Shown here piece by piece: positions 16,865 to 25,416 of a stretch of DNA of 37,157 bases; within the stretch, counting starts at the first letter, position 1; each line of letters starts with the position of its first letter. The translations under genes and the position numbers were made by a program. The DNA is from Bacteriovoracaceae bacterium. Lineage in GTDB: Bacteria; Bdellovibrionota; Bacteriovoracia; Bacteriovoracales; Bacteriovoracaceae. Under the pieces are notes generated by a model that was given only the letters and a program-made list of their open reading frames with translations, ran no database searches and was not told the DNA's origin. The stretch lies in the NCBI GenBank assembly GCA_947448205.1, contig CANFNL010000008.1:1-37157 (forward strand), given 5' to 3'.

Positions 16865-17098
16865 TTAGTTAGCGTGAGCGTGGTGTTTCTTTTTCTTGTG
16901 ATGCTTTTTAGCTTTTGCATGGTGAGCAGCTTTTGTTTTTTTATGCTTTTTTTCTGGCTTAGATTCTTGAGCCATTGAAGCTTCCCCAGCAGCAGGTGCG
17001 CCCATTTGAACTTCAGCAGCAGCAGGAGCTGAAGGTGTTGCATTTTGAGCTGAAACAGCAAAAGAAACGAATAATGTCATTAGTAGTGCAATTTTCAT
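16865..17098 (-). CDS. small secreted Lys/His-rich protein
   Basis: A 77-residue protein starting at ATG 17098 with a strong GGGAGGG ribosome-binding site. Residues 1-17 form a signal peptide (KIALLMTLFVSFAVSA, cut before QNATP). The mature part is Ala/Pro-rich for 30 residues and then almost entirely Lys and His (KKHKKTKAAHHAKAKKHHKK). No cysteine is present. Such a tail could bind metals or polyanions such as DNA or lipopolysaccharide; neither is shown. It has its own terminator and is divergent from the small secreted protein at 17252. Confidence 0.75.
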   Translation of the reverse strand: MKIALLMTLFVSFAVSAQNATPSAPAAAEVQMGAPAAGEASMAQESKPEKKHKKTKAAHHAKAKKHHKKKKHHAHAN

Positions 17099-17251
17099 AT
17101 CGGACCCTCCCTATCGGTCAAAAAAATAAAGATGATTAAGGCTAGCATAAAAAAAGTTGAAGAAAATTTTTTTGTCATCTTTTTTAAATAAAAGACTCAA
17201 CTTCTTTTTGGAATGCCCGACAAGCCTAGTAATAAATTTAGCGGGGATTCT

Positions 17252-17614
17252 ATGAAAAAGGCGATTGTTTTACTCGGGATTTGTTTTGCCGTTAGCCTAC
17301 AAGCACAGATTGTTGAAAAAGCATTAGTTGAAGATTACATTCCGATTACCAATAAAGAATCTGCTTTTGAAATAAAAACTAAAATTTTTGATCAAGTTGT
17401 TCTCGATTGTGGTGGTTATGCTGGATGGATGACCTTTTATAAAAAAGGAAAAGTTGCCTATAACATCTATCTTGATACCTATGGAGATTGTCCTAACATG
17501 AATGATTATTTATCAAAATCCAAAGAAAATAAATTACCTGTTTGTTTGCAGTTAGAAGGGAAGGGAGATAAAAGCAAACTTACTGTTTCAAATGAGGAAG
17601 CAGATTGCCTATAA
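17252..17614 (+). CDS. small secreted protein with four cysteines, unknown family
   Basis: A 120-residue protein. An upstream in-frame ATG exists at 17213, but ATG 17252 is preferred: it has GGGGA at 17242-17246 and gives a proper signal peptide (KKAIVLLGICFAVSLQA, cut before QIVEK). The mature chain of about 102 residues has cysteines in VVLDCGGYAG, GDCPNM, PVCLQ and the C-terminal ADCL, enough for two disulfides, so a compact periplasmic or exported fold is likely. No family was recognised. Its last 35 bp overlap the 3' end of the convergent hydrolase gene. Confidence 0.72.
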   Translation: MKKAIVLLGICFAVSLQAQIVEKALVEDYIPITNKESAFEIKTKIFDQVVLDCGGYAGWMTFYKKGKVAYNIYLDTYGDCPNMNDYLSKSKENKLPVCLQLEGKGDKSKLTVSNEEADCL

Positions 17615-18533
17615 GTTCTTTTAACTGATCAGTCTTTTGAATTTCTATAAAAATATCGGGATGATTGGATTCGCCTAAGACTTCATTGATTTCTTGGAAT
17701 ATTTTAAATTGCACTTCTTGGGAATCGTCCATTTTGGAATGCAGCTCAAAGCGGAGCTCATTTTGGACATCGGTATAATCAGTATTTCTAGCGACATTGG
17801 GATTCCCATGAAGAAAAGGGATGACGCCTTCTGTGAAAAAATTCAAATTTCTATTTACGTTCATTGGAATGATATTGTTATTCATTCCCACGGAATCGAT
17901 ACTCACTAATAAATCTATGTTGCGAAATCCATTCTTAGTGGTGTTAAGCGTATTAGCAATTTCGACTGCACTGTCCCCGCCAAAACTATGCCCAACTAAA
18001 ACTACTGGTTGATCGGGAGCGTGTTTTTTTATCTCTTCGATAATTTTATCTTGTTCGTTCCAAGAAAATCTTTTGGCACCGGGAAGATTATCGCTCATAT
18101 CTTTAATGCCATCGCCATTAGAAATACCAAAGGCACTAAAGCCCTCGATGAAAATTAGGGCAGGCTTTTTAATAAAACTTAATCTTGGAGCAGGGCCATC
18201 GATGACTTTATTTTCAATTTTTGTTAAATCTTTTGATTCACTTGGAGTGACAATTGGGAGTACAGGAATTTTCGTCAAAGCCTTTGCAACTGACGTTGCA
18301 CTATTGGCCGATGAGGCTGCCGAAGTAGTTTCGGAAGTACTATTTGGTTGCTCTGCTATTTCAGGAGAGTTTAAATTCTTAGCTGCATTTGAAATGGTTG
18401 TTTCATCTGTGGCTTTTGCGGCAGCGGCCGAAGCTGGGGCGTGTAGCTTTCCACCTTTAGAATTTAGCGGTTTTAAGTTTTTAAGATTTTCATTCTTAAT
18501 GGGTTCTTTTAATTTAGGTTGAACCTTAGTCAT
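17580..18533 (-). CDS. alpha/beta-hydrolase fold protein with low-complexity N-terminus
   Basis: A 317-residue protein. Residues 1-115 are low complexity, rich in Ala, Ser, Thr, Asn and Lys, with no signal peptide. Residues 120-310 are an alpha/beta-hydrolase: beta strand PALIFIEGFSAFG, nucleophile elbow GHSFGG (Ser183), likely acid Asp213 (VSIDSVG) and likely base His265 (RFELHSKMDD). It is probably an esterase or lipase-like enzyme; the substrate is unknown. It is divergent from the carotenoid-oxygenase gene. The 3' end overlaps the convergent small secreted gene by 35 bp. Confidence 0.78.
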   Translation of the reverse strand: MTKVQPKLKEPIKNENLKNLKPLNSKGGKLHAPASAAAAKATDETTISNAAKNLNSPEIAEQPNSTSETTSAASSANSATSVAKALTKIPVLPIVTPSESKDLTKIENKVIDGPAPRLSFIKKPALIFIEGFSAFGISNGDGIKDMSDNLPGAKRFSWNEQDKIIEEIKKHAPDQPVVLVGHSFGGDSAVEIANTLNTTKNGFRNIDLLVSIDSVGMNNNIIPMNVNRNLNFFTEGVIPFLHGNPNVARNTDYTDVQNELRFELHSKMDDSQEVQFKIFQEINEVLGESNHPDIFIEIQKTDQLKELIGNLLPHLKQ

Positions 18534-18717
18534 AAATTAAATTATAGCGGCATATAAATTTATCTTACTATGCAGGGAAAAATTGTCTATAAACATAAAA
18601 CAGTTTTTGTCGGTTAATCTTAATGAAAACTAACTTTTAATTGCTTTTATTAGTAATGCCTTATCAATTGAATCAGTAGTTATTAGAATTTTATTGATCA
18701 ACTGTATAAGGATTATT

Positions 18718-20247
18718 ATGGATATAAGGCGTCGGGAATTCTTAAGCTATTCACTATCAACTCTTTCGCTTCTGGCGCTAGCTCCCTTGTCTAGTAAAGC
18801 CGCTGAGAAAAGTGTGGCCAGAATTGGGGCATTTAATAATAAATTTTTTAAAAAATTAAGTTATCAAACTTATAAAACAACGACACTTGAAGGATCCTGG
18901 ACCCTAACTAATATAGAAGGGGTTATTCCCGATGATATCATAGGCCGCTTCATTAAAATTGGTCCAGGAGCTAAAGAGGTATTCTCAACTCCTCTTCAAC
19001 ATTACTTTGATGGTGATGCTTATGTATCAGAATTTAATTTTTCTGCTAATAAAGTTATGTTACGAGCCTATTTTCTAAAAACTCCAGAAAGATTAGACGA
19101 GATTGCACAAAAGAAAATGTTATACGATGAATTCGGAACTCTCTGTGCTAATAAAAAAGGTAAGGGACGTAAAAATCAGCCCAATATTAATCTAATCAAT
19201 TGGGATGATTCACTCTTGGCTCTTTCGGAAGGAGGTCATCCACTTGAATTGGACAAAATTAGTTACGAGTATAAATCGACATACAATTTTAATGGTTCTT
19301 TGCCAGAAAAAGTGTCTTTTACAGCTCATCCTAAGTTTGATCCCGTCACCAATGTTGGCTACTGTTATGGAACCTATCAGGGGATTTCCAAAGCACTTAA
19401 TGTCTACGAAATGGACCCTCAGACAAAAAAACTTAAAGAGCTTTATTCCCTTAATCAAAAACATGTTTACATGATTCATGATATGCTCATGACAGAAAAT
19501 TTTTTAATTTTTGTTATTCCACCGGCCTATTTCAAATTGACAGAAATTATTTTGGGCAATAATCCTATGGCCCACTCTTTGACTTTTGATAAAAATGAAA
19601 AAACAAGAATTCTTATACTTTCTAAGAATAAAAAAACAGCGCCTTTGGAGCTAACAATTCCTGCCCACCTAGTCTTCCATAATGGAAATGCCTATGAGGA
19701 AAATGGTAAAATTAATATTCAAACTTTCCTAACTAAAGATGAGTCACTTTTGAACTTAATTAGTCATTGGCAATCAGATGAATCAATCAAGGCAGATTTA
19801 CCTAAGCTTTATGAAATCGTTATCGATATTCAGGCTAAAAAAGTTGAATCCTTTGAAGTGATCCTTTCAAATCATGATTTTCCAATGCTTAATGAATCAT
19901 TTATATCCAAAAAAAATCAATTCCTTTATGCAACCTCTATGGGCAATGCTGATGATCCAATGGCATTTAATGGCTTGAGTAAAATTAATCTCTCAGAGAG
20001 AACTTCGCAATTTTACCCAATGAAGCAGCAAGAAGTATGTGGAGAAATCTTCTTTGTGGCTTCAAAGAATAAAGGAGATAGGGAAGATGATGGCTACATT
20101 GCTTATCAGGGCTATAATGCAAAATTAGACCAAGCGTTTTTAGAAATTCTCAATGCTGAAGATTTGAAGTTCATAGCGAGAGTATGGGCAGACCGCTATT
20201 TGCCACTAGGTTTTCACGGTCATTTCTTTTCTATTCAGACACCTTAA
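18718..20247 (+). CDS. Tat-exported carotenoid oxygenase (RPE65/CCD family)
   Basis: A 509-residue protein. ATG 18718 is chosen over an in-frame ATG at 18694 because AAGGA precedes it and it opens with the twin-arginine signal IRRREFLSYSLSTLSLLALA, cut after SKA. The family's four iron-ligand histidines are visible: His204 (FTAHPKFD), His254 (MIHDML), His321 (VFHNGNAYE) and His500 (GFHGHFF), with the N-terminal HYFDGDAYV motif. These enzymes use non-haem Fe(II) and O2 to cleave C=C bonds in carotenoids, stilbenes or related polyenes. The Tat signal implies folding with iron in the cytoplasm and export. No carotenoid gene is adjacent. The 3' end overlaps the convergent yhaM-like gene by 17 bp. 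Confidence 0.9.
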   Translation: MDIRRREFLSYSLSTLSLLALAPLSSKAAEKSVARIGAFNNKFFKKLSYQTYKTTTLEGSWTLTNIEGVIPDDIIGRFIKIGPGAKEVFSTPLQHYFDGDAYVSEFNFSANKVMLRAYFLKTPERLDEIAQKKMLYDEFGTLCANKKGKGRKNQPNINLINWDDSLLALSEGGHPLELDKISYEYKSTYNFNGSLPEKVSFTAHPKFDPVTNVGYCYGTYQGISKALNVYEMDPQTKKLKELYSLNQKHVYMIHDMLMTENFLIFVIPPAYFKLTEIILGNNPMAHSLTFDKNEKTRILILSKNKKTAPLELTIPAHLVFHNGNAYEENGKINIQTFLTKDESLLNLISHWQSDESIKADLPKLYEIVIDIQAKKVESFEVILSNHDFPMLNESFISKKNQFLYATSMGNADDPMAFNGLSKINLSERTSQFYPMKQQEVCGEIFFVASKNKGDREDDGYIAYQGYNAKLDQAFLEILNAEDLKFIARVWADRYLPLGFHGHFFSIQTP

Positions 20248-21313
20248 AATCTTTTAACAAACTTCCTAGGGTAGTATTTTTTGTCGAAGAATCTTTTATT
20301 GAAGGTGAGTTGGAGACTGGAGGTTTCACAATAGGAGAATCATCGACGAGGTATTTTGTAAAAGAAGGTAAATCACTTTTAAAAACTATGCGATCGAGAT
20401 GCTTCACAAAGCCACTCCAATGAGTAACACTTGAATCACTTTTTTTCACTTGTTCAAGTGAACTCATTTTTGAATCCATCATATCGATAAGATGAACCAG
20501 AAAAGCTTCACTTGTCGATGGAGTTTTAGGGGAGCCGTATTCATATTCACCGTGATGAGAAAGAAGTATATGTTTAATATGAATCTTTACAGAGTTAGGA
20601 AAGTTTTGAATTTTGGCAGCATAAAGATCGACAATCTCTAAACCTTTCACCAAGTGACCAACTAATTTTCCTTCATCCGTGTATTCTACTACCTGCCCTT
20701 CGGAGAGTTCATAAATTTTACATAGGTCATGTAAAATACAACCGGCAACGACGTAAGAGCGATTGACTTTATAGTGAGGGGAAAGAGTCACAGCTAATTT
20801 TGTACAAGAAAGAATATGCTCCAGTAAGCCCGATTGATAAGCATGATGAATTGATTTACCTGCTTGCCAAATTTTAAGTCGCCTTGCAATTTCAAAATCA
20901 CTTAATATGGCAATTAGTATGTCGCGGATATAAACCTCTTCCAAACTCTTCACAATGTCGAGAAGTTCACTGAACATTTTTTCAGGAGCAGCGCCCGATT
21001 TTTGAATATAGTCTTCGCGCTTAAATTGTGATTCATCCAGTTTGGACATTTCTGAAATAATAAGTTGCAGTCTTCCTTGGAAAAGGTTGACTTTCCCATT
21101 GACGATAACGACATCTCCCGCTGCAATTTTTTGGGCGGCTAACTCAGCGCCTTGCCATTTGCGGGCCTCTATCTCGCCAGAATTATCGGCGAGAATGACA
21201 TTTAGATAGCTTTTGCCATCTTTGCCCTCTGAAGTGGCGATGTATTTAACTAAAAAAGGTGAGAGAACGTCTTCTTTAGCATTAAGGACTGAGACAAATT
21301 GGTTCTTGTTCAA
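20231..21313 (-). CDS. OB-fold/HD-domain nuclease, YhaM-like
   Basis: A 360-residue protein starting at TTG (21313), with AGGAG 7 bases upstream and no in-frame ATG nearby. Residues 15-95 are an OB nucleic-acid-binding fold (LNVILADNSGEIEARKW). Residues 150-300 are an HD domain with HHAYQSGLLEH (His166), CILHDLCKI (His195-Asp196) and LLSHHGEYEYG. This domain order and the HHAYxxGLLEH signature match YhaM, a 3'-5' exonuclease of single-stranded RNA and DNA. The C-terminal 45 residues are a Ser/Pro/Lys-rich tail. It is divergent from the gap operon. Confidence 0.88.
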   Translation of the reverse strand: MNKNQFVSVLNAKEDVLSPFLVKYIATSEGKDGKSYLNVILADNSGEIEARKWQGAELAAQKIAAGDVVIVNGKVNLFQGRLQLIISEMSKLDESQFKREDYIQKSGAAPEKMFSELLDIVKSLEEVYIRDILIAILSDFEIARRLKIWQAGKSIHHAYQSGLLEHILSCTKLAVTLSPHYKVNRSYVVAGCILHDLCKIYELSEGQVVEYTDEGKLVGHLVKGLEIVDLYAAKIQNFPNSVKIHIKHILLSHHGEYEYGSPKTPSTSEAFLVHLIDMMDSKMSSLEQVKKSDSSVTHWSGFVKHLDRIVFKSDLPSFTKYLVDDSPIVKPPVSNSPSIKDSSTKNTTLGSLLKDFKVSE

Positions 21314-21423
21314 CGTAAAACTCCTAGGATTAAGCTATTCAATTCTTCGCCAATATGTCATATTAAGGCAATTAAAAAATGACCAAATAAAAATCATAGA
21401 TATAGATTTGCCTTGGAGGCCTT

Positions 21424-22437
21424 ATGACTAAAGCAAAAGTTGCAATTAATGGTATGGGAAGAATCGGACGCACAGTGCTTCGCGAATATTTCAATCGTGC
21501 AGAAAATGATTTTGAAATAGTTGCAGTTAATAATCCTGGAAACCCTGCGGAATATCTTCATCTATTTAAATATGACTCGGTTCATGGTCGTTTTTCTGGA
21601 GAAGTCACACTAGAGCGTGATATTTTCACGATCAATGGTAAGAGCGTAAAATTTTATAACCAAAAGGACCCTTCCGAGATTCCTTGGAGTGATTTAGGTG
21701 TTCAGATCGTTGTCGATGCCACTGGGATTTTTAAAGATAAAGCAGGCCTTGGAAAACATATGAGAGGCTCAGTAAAAAAAGTTATTATGTGTGCTCCTGG
21801 TAAAGACTTAGACGCGACATTTGTGATGGGGATCAACAACAATACTTACGATGCGGCTAAGCACCACATCGTTTCTAATGCCAGTTGTACAACAAACTGC
21901 CTAGCGCCTGTAGCAAAGGTTCTCAATGATAAATTTGGAATTGAAAATGGCTTCATGACAACAGTTCACTCTTATACTTCTGATCAAATGCTGCTTGATG
22001 GCTCTCATTCAGATCCTAGACGAGCAAGAGCTGCGGCTTGTTCAATGATACCAACGACAACAGGAGCGGCAAAAACTGTTGGTGAAATTATTCCAGAACT
22101 CAAAGGCAAACTTGATGGATATGCTGTGCGTGTTCCTACTCCTAATGTTTCATTAACTGACTTAACTGTTAATCTTAAAGTGAAAGCATCTAAAGAAGAA
22201 ATCAATGCGGTATTAAAAGAAGCAGCTGAGACTTACTTAAAAGGCATTCTTCGTTATGAAACTGATGAACTTGTCTCTATTGATTACAACGGAATGAGAC
22301 ACTCTTCTTGCGTAGATGCTTCTCTAACTAACGTTATCGGAAACAGTGCAAAGCTAGTGGCTTGGTACGATAATGAGAGTGGTTTTTCAAATCGCGTTTT
22401 AGACTTAGTAAAATTTATGGTAAGCAAAGGACTTTAA
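21424..22437 (+). CDS. gap: glyceraldehyde-3-phosphate dehydrogenase, NADP-type cofactor site
   Basis: A 337-residue GAPDH with NAD(P)-binding motif INGMGRIGR, catalytic Cys155 in SNASCTTNC and His182. Two cofactor-specificity sites differ from NAD-linked glycolytic enzymes. The Asp that follows the second beta strand is Asn37 (AVNNPGN), and the S-loop LeuPro pair is Gly193-Ser194 (LLDGSHSDPRRARA), as in photosynthetic GAPDH. Use of NADP or both cofactors is therefore inferred. A GGAGG site precedes the ATG. It is the first gene of gap-pgk-ylqF-tpiA. Confidence 0.97.
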   Translation: MTKAKVAINGMGRIGRTVLREYFNRAENDFEIVAVNNPGNPAEYLHLFKYDSVHGRFSGEVTLERDIFTINGKSVKFYNQKDPSEIPWSDLGVQIVVDATGIFKDKAGLGKHMRGSVKKVIMCAPGKDLDATFVMGINNNTYDAAKHHIVSNASCTTNCLAPVAKVLNDKFGIENGFMTTVHSYTSDQMLLDGSHSDPRRARAAACSMIPTTTGAAKTVGEIIPELKGKLDGYAVRVPTPNVSLTDLTVNLKVKASKEEINAVLKEAAETYLKGILRYETDELVSIDYNGMRHSSCVDASLTNVIGNSAKLVAWYDNESGFSNRVLDLVKFMVSKGL

Positions 22438-22440
22438 TTC

Positions 22441-23643
22441 ATGGCTCTAAAATATATTACTGATGAAAGTTTTGGTTTGCTCGCAAAAGACAAAAAAGTT
22501 TTAGCGAGATTTGATTTCAATGTGCCAATGGATAAAAATGATCCGACTAAAATTGCCGATACAACTCGTATCGATGAAGCTGTTGAAACCATCAAAGCGA
22601 TATTGGAACACAAGCCAAAAAAATTAGTTTTAATGAGCCATTTCGGTCGTCCAAAAGGTGTGGATCAAAAATACTCTCTAGAGCCAGTTGGGAAGTATTT
22701 AGCAGAAAAAATAGAACAAGAAGTTGTCTTAACCGAAACGGCCCTTGATCGTGGGATTAGAACTCTACTTACTTTAAGCGAACCAAAAATTATTATGCTT
22801 CAAAATCTTAGATTTCATCCAGAAGAAGAGGCTAACGATCGCGAATTTGCCAGAACACTTTCAACTTACGGCGATGTGTTTGTCTTTGATGCTTTTGGAG
22901 CTGCCCATAGAAAACATGCTTCTACCTATGAGGTAAATGCCTTCTTTAAAAATAAAGCCTATGGCGGATTACTTTTAAAGCGCGAAGTTGAATCCCTCGA
23001 TAAAATCGTTAATGATCCAGTTAAGCCTTTTGTCGCCATTGTTGGTGGAGCTAAAGTCAGTGATAAAATTAAAATCATTGAGCAACTACTTGTTTCAGTT
23101 GATAAGCTTTTAATCGGTGGAGCCATGGCCTATCCTTTTTTAAAAGCTCTGGGCAATAATGTTGGAGCTTCTCTTTGTTCAGATGACGATGTGCTATTGG
23201 CAAAAAGAATTTTGGGAACACCTGGAAAAGGCAAAATCGTTCTCCCTAGCGATCATATTGGTTCTCTGACTTTCGGGGGAGCACCAGTTGATATCGGCCA
23301 AGTCAATATTTCCGATGATATGATGGGATTGGATATTGGCCCTTCTACGCTTCAAAATTTTTCTGATTACCTTACTAATGCCAAAACCGTTTTATGGAAT
23401 GGTCCTATGGGACTCTTTGAGAATGTTAATTTCTCAAAGGGAACATTTGGGATAGCTAAAAAACTCTCTACTCTTAATAATGCTTTTACTCTCGTCGGTG
23501 GTGGCGACTCAGTTGCGGCCGTGACTAAGTCTGGCTTGGCTTCAAAGATGTCACATATTTCGACTGGTGGCGGAGCGAGTTTAGAGTATATTGAAAATGG
23601 CACTCTTCCTGGAATCCAGGCGCTAAAATTTGGCATTGATTAA
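22441..23643 (+). CDS. pgk: phosphoglycerate kinase
   Basis: A 400-residue monomeric kinase that transfers phosphate between 1,3-bisphosphoglycerate and ADP. N-domain substrate motifs are present: RFDFNVPMDKN (23-33), MSHFGRPKG and LQNLRFHPEE. The C-domain has PFVAIVGGAKVSDKI, LWNGPMGLFE and the nucleotide-loop GGGDSVAAV near residues 355-363. Length is normal. It starts 3 bp after gap, with AAAGGA inside the gap end. Confidence 0.97.
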   Translation: MALKYITDESFGLLAKDKKVLARFDFNVPMDKNDPTKIADTTRIDEAVETIKAILEHKPKKLVLMSHFGRPKGVDQKYSLEPVGKYLAEKIEQEVVLTETALDRGIRTLLTLSEPKIIMLQNLRFHPEEEANDREFARTLSTYGDVFVFDAFGAAHRKHASTYEVNAFFKNKAYGGLLLKREVESLDKIVNDPVKPFVAIVGGAKVSDKIKIIEQLLVSVDKLLIGGAMAYPFLKALGNNVGASLCSDDDVLLAKRILGTPGKGKIVLPSDHIGSLTFGGAPVDIGQVNISDDMMGLDIGPSTLQNFSDYLTNAKTVLWNGPMGLFENVNFSKGTFGIAKKLSTLNNAFTLVGGGDSVAAVTKSGLASKMSHISTGGGASLEYIENGTLPGIQALKFGID

Positions 23644-23651
23644 GTTCGTTA

Positions 23652-24575
23652 ATGAGAAATAAAAATCCCAATAAATTAACAGAAGACATTGAATTGACTC
23701 CAGAGGGAGTTGAAAAAAATGAAATCAATTGGTTTCCAGGCCACATGGCCCGAGCTATTCGAGAAATTAAAGAGAAATTAAAATCTGTTGATATTGTCCT
23801 TGAAGTCAGAGACGCAAGAGTGCCAAGAGGTTCTGGAAATTTTGTTCTTGAAGAAACTCTAAGACAAAAAAGTCGATTAATTCTTTTGAATAAAGCAAAT
23901 CTAGCGGATCCCAAAGGAGTGCACTTATGGACAGAGTGGTTTAAAAAAAATGGAGATAGTTTTATTTTCATTGATTGTTTTGATAAAGGAGCCATGAAAA
24001 AAATGATGGCCCTGGCCCGCTCGATTGTGGATCAAAAAAGAAAAGAGAGTAATCCAGATTCTTATACGCCTAAATCAAATTTAAAACTGATGATAATAGG
24101 TCTTCCCAATACAGGGAAATCAACCATAATTAATCAACTTGCCAATCGAGCAGCAGCAAGGACAGCAGATCGTCCTGGACACACTCAAGTTCAACAGTGG
24201 ATTGTCATCGATAAAGATTTAGAGTTACTAGATACTCCTGGAGTTATGCCTCCTTCGCTTGAAAGCGATGAGCATGGATTATGGTTAAGTGCCATTCATG
24301 CAATTCCCGATGATTTGGTTGGTGAAGAAATGCCAGCTAAGTTTTTGGTAGATTATTTTAAAGAGCGAAAATCAAAAGAATTAAAAGAGCGCTACAAGCT
24401 AGAAAGTTTAGATTTGAGCACAGAAGCTATTTTTCTTCATATCGCAAAGATTAGAGGCTGTGTAAAACAAAAGGGATTGCCTGATTTGGAAAGAGTCTAC
24501 AAACTTATTCTTAATGATTTTAGAAAAGGTGATTTAGGTAAATGCTGTTTTGGCTTACCACCTGAAATGAAATAA
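23652..24575 (+). CDS. ylqF: YlqF/RbgA-type circularly permuted ribosome-assembly GTPase
   Basis: A 307-residue GTPase with motifs in permuted order G4-G1-G2-G3: NKAN (80-83), GLPNTGKS (150-157), PGHTQ (Thr178) and DTPG (194-197). INWFPGHMARA at the N-terminus and the C-terminal LPDLERVYKLILNDFRKGDLG are family features. RbgA matures the large ribosomal subunit. G4 reads NKAN, not the usual NKxD; codon 23898-23900 is AAT. In GTPases such an Asp-to-Asn change weakens guanine recognition. It lies between pgk and tpiA, 8 bp after pgk and 11 bp before tpiA. Confidence 0.93.
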   Translation: MRNKNPNKLTEDIELTPEGVEKNEINWFPGHMARAIREIKEKLKSVDIVLEVRDARVPRGSGNFVLEETLRQKSRLILLNKANLADPKGVHLWTEWFKKNGDSFIFIDCFDKGAMKKMMALARSIVDQKRKESNPDSYTPKSNLKLMIIGLPNTGKSTIINQLANRAAARTADRPGHTQVQQWIVIDKDLELLDTPGVMPPSLESDEHGLWLSAIHAIPDDLVGEEMPAKFLVDYFKERKSKELKERYKLESLDLSTEAIFLHIAKIRGCVKQKGLPDLERVYKLILNDFRKGDLGKCCFGLPPEMK

Positions 24576-24586
24576 GGAGTTTTATC

Positions 24587-25342
24587 ATGCGAAAGCGCGA
24601 AATACATATCGTTGGTAATTGGAAAATGAATCAGACACTTCATGAAATCAGTCAATTTTTTGTAGAGATGACTAAAATGAAAATGGAGCTCAAGTGTAAG
24701 GCTTGGATTGCTCCTCAAGCCATTCATATCCCTATTTTAAAGGAAATTGCTTTTACTACTGGTGCTATTCAAATTGGCGCCCAAAATTGTTGCGAACACG
24801 ATTCAGGAGCTTTTACTGGAGAGATTTCTCCTCTGGCCTTAGCGGATATGGGAGTGGAGTTTGTGATAATCGGGCACTCTGAGAGACGAACAATCTACAA
24901 AGAAGATAATGAGCTGTTGAATAAAAAAGTGCTTAAAGCCCTCGAGCATAATTTGAAGGTTATTTATTGTGTTGGTGAAACACTCGATGAGCGCGAAGCA
25001 AACCTGACTCATGATATTCTCGAAAAACAATTATCGGTGGGTCTTGCCAATATTCCCAAGCAAAAAGCGCATCTCTTAATGATTGCTTACGAGCCAGTTT
25101 GGGCCATCGGCACGGGGAAAACTGCCAGTGCTGAGCAAGCTGAAGAAGGCCATGCTTTTATTCGCTCTCATTTGCCTCATTCGTCAGATGAAACGATTAT
25201 ATTATACGGAGGTTCGGTAAAACCGGATAATATTGAGGCTCTACTGCGAAAAGCAAATATTGATGGAGCATTAGTCGGTGGAGCAAGTCTTAAGGCCAAT
25301 GACTTTAGACAACTTTGTACAGTTGCGTCAATTGTAATGTAA
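24587..25342 (+). CDS. tpiA: triosephosphate isomerase
   Basis: A 251-residue TIM barrel. Catalytic residues are Asn11 and Lys13 (GNWKMN), His97 (IIGHSERR) and Glu169 (AYEPVWAIGTGK). The phosphate-binding GGSVKPDN and GALVGGASL lie near the end. It interconverts dihydroxyacetone phosphate and glyceraldehyde 3-phosphate. AAGGAG precedes the ATG. It is the last enzyme of the glycolytic cluster, and secG follows after 74 bp. Confidence 0.97.
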   Translation: MRKREIHIVGNWKMNQTLHEISQFFVEMTKMKMELKCKAWIAPQAIHIPILKEIAFTTGAIQIGAQNCCEHDSGAFTGEISPLALADMGVEFVIIGHSERRTIYKEDNELLNKKVLKALEHNLKVIYCVGETLDEREANLTHDILEKQLSVGLANIPKQKAHLLMIAYEPVWAIGTGKTASAEQAEEGHAFIRSHLPHSSDETIILYGGSVKPDNIEALLRKANIDGALVGGASLKANDFRQLCTVASIVM

Positions 25343-25416
25343 CTTTACATTGCAATGCTTTGTTTGCTATTTATTACTGACGAATTTTTTTATTAGATTA
25401 TATTAGGAAAAGACTC

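Noticed and set aside
17213-17251. Upstream ATG for the small secreted protein
   Set aside because: It would put 13 polar residues before the signal peptide, and the ribosome-binding site fits ATG 17252.
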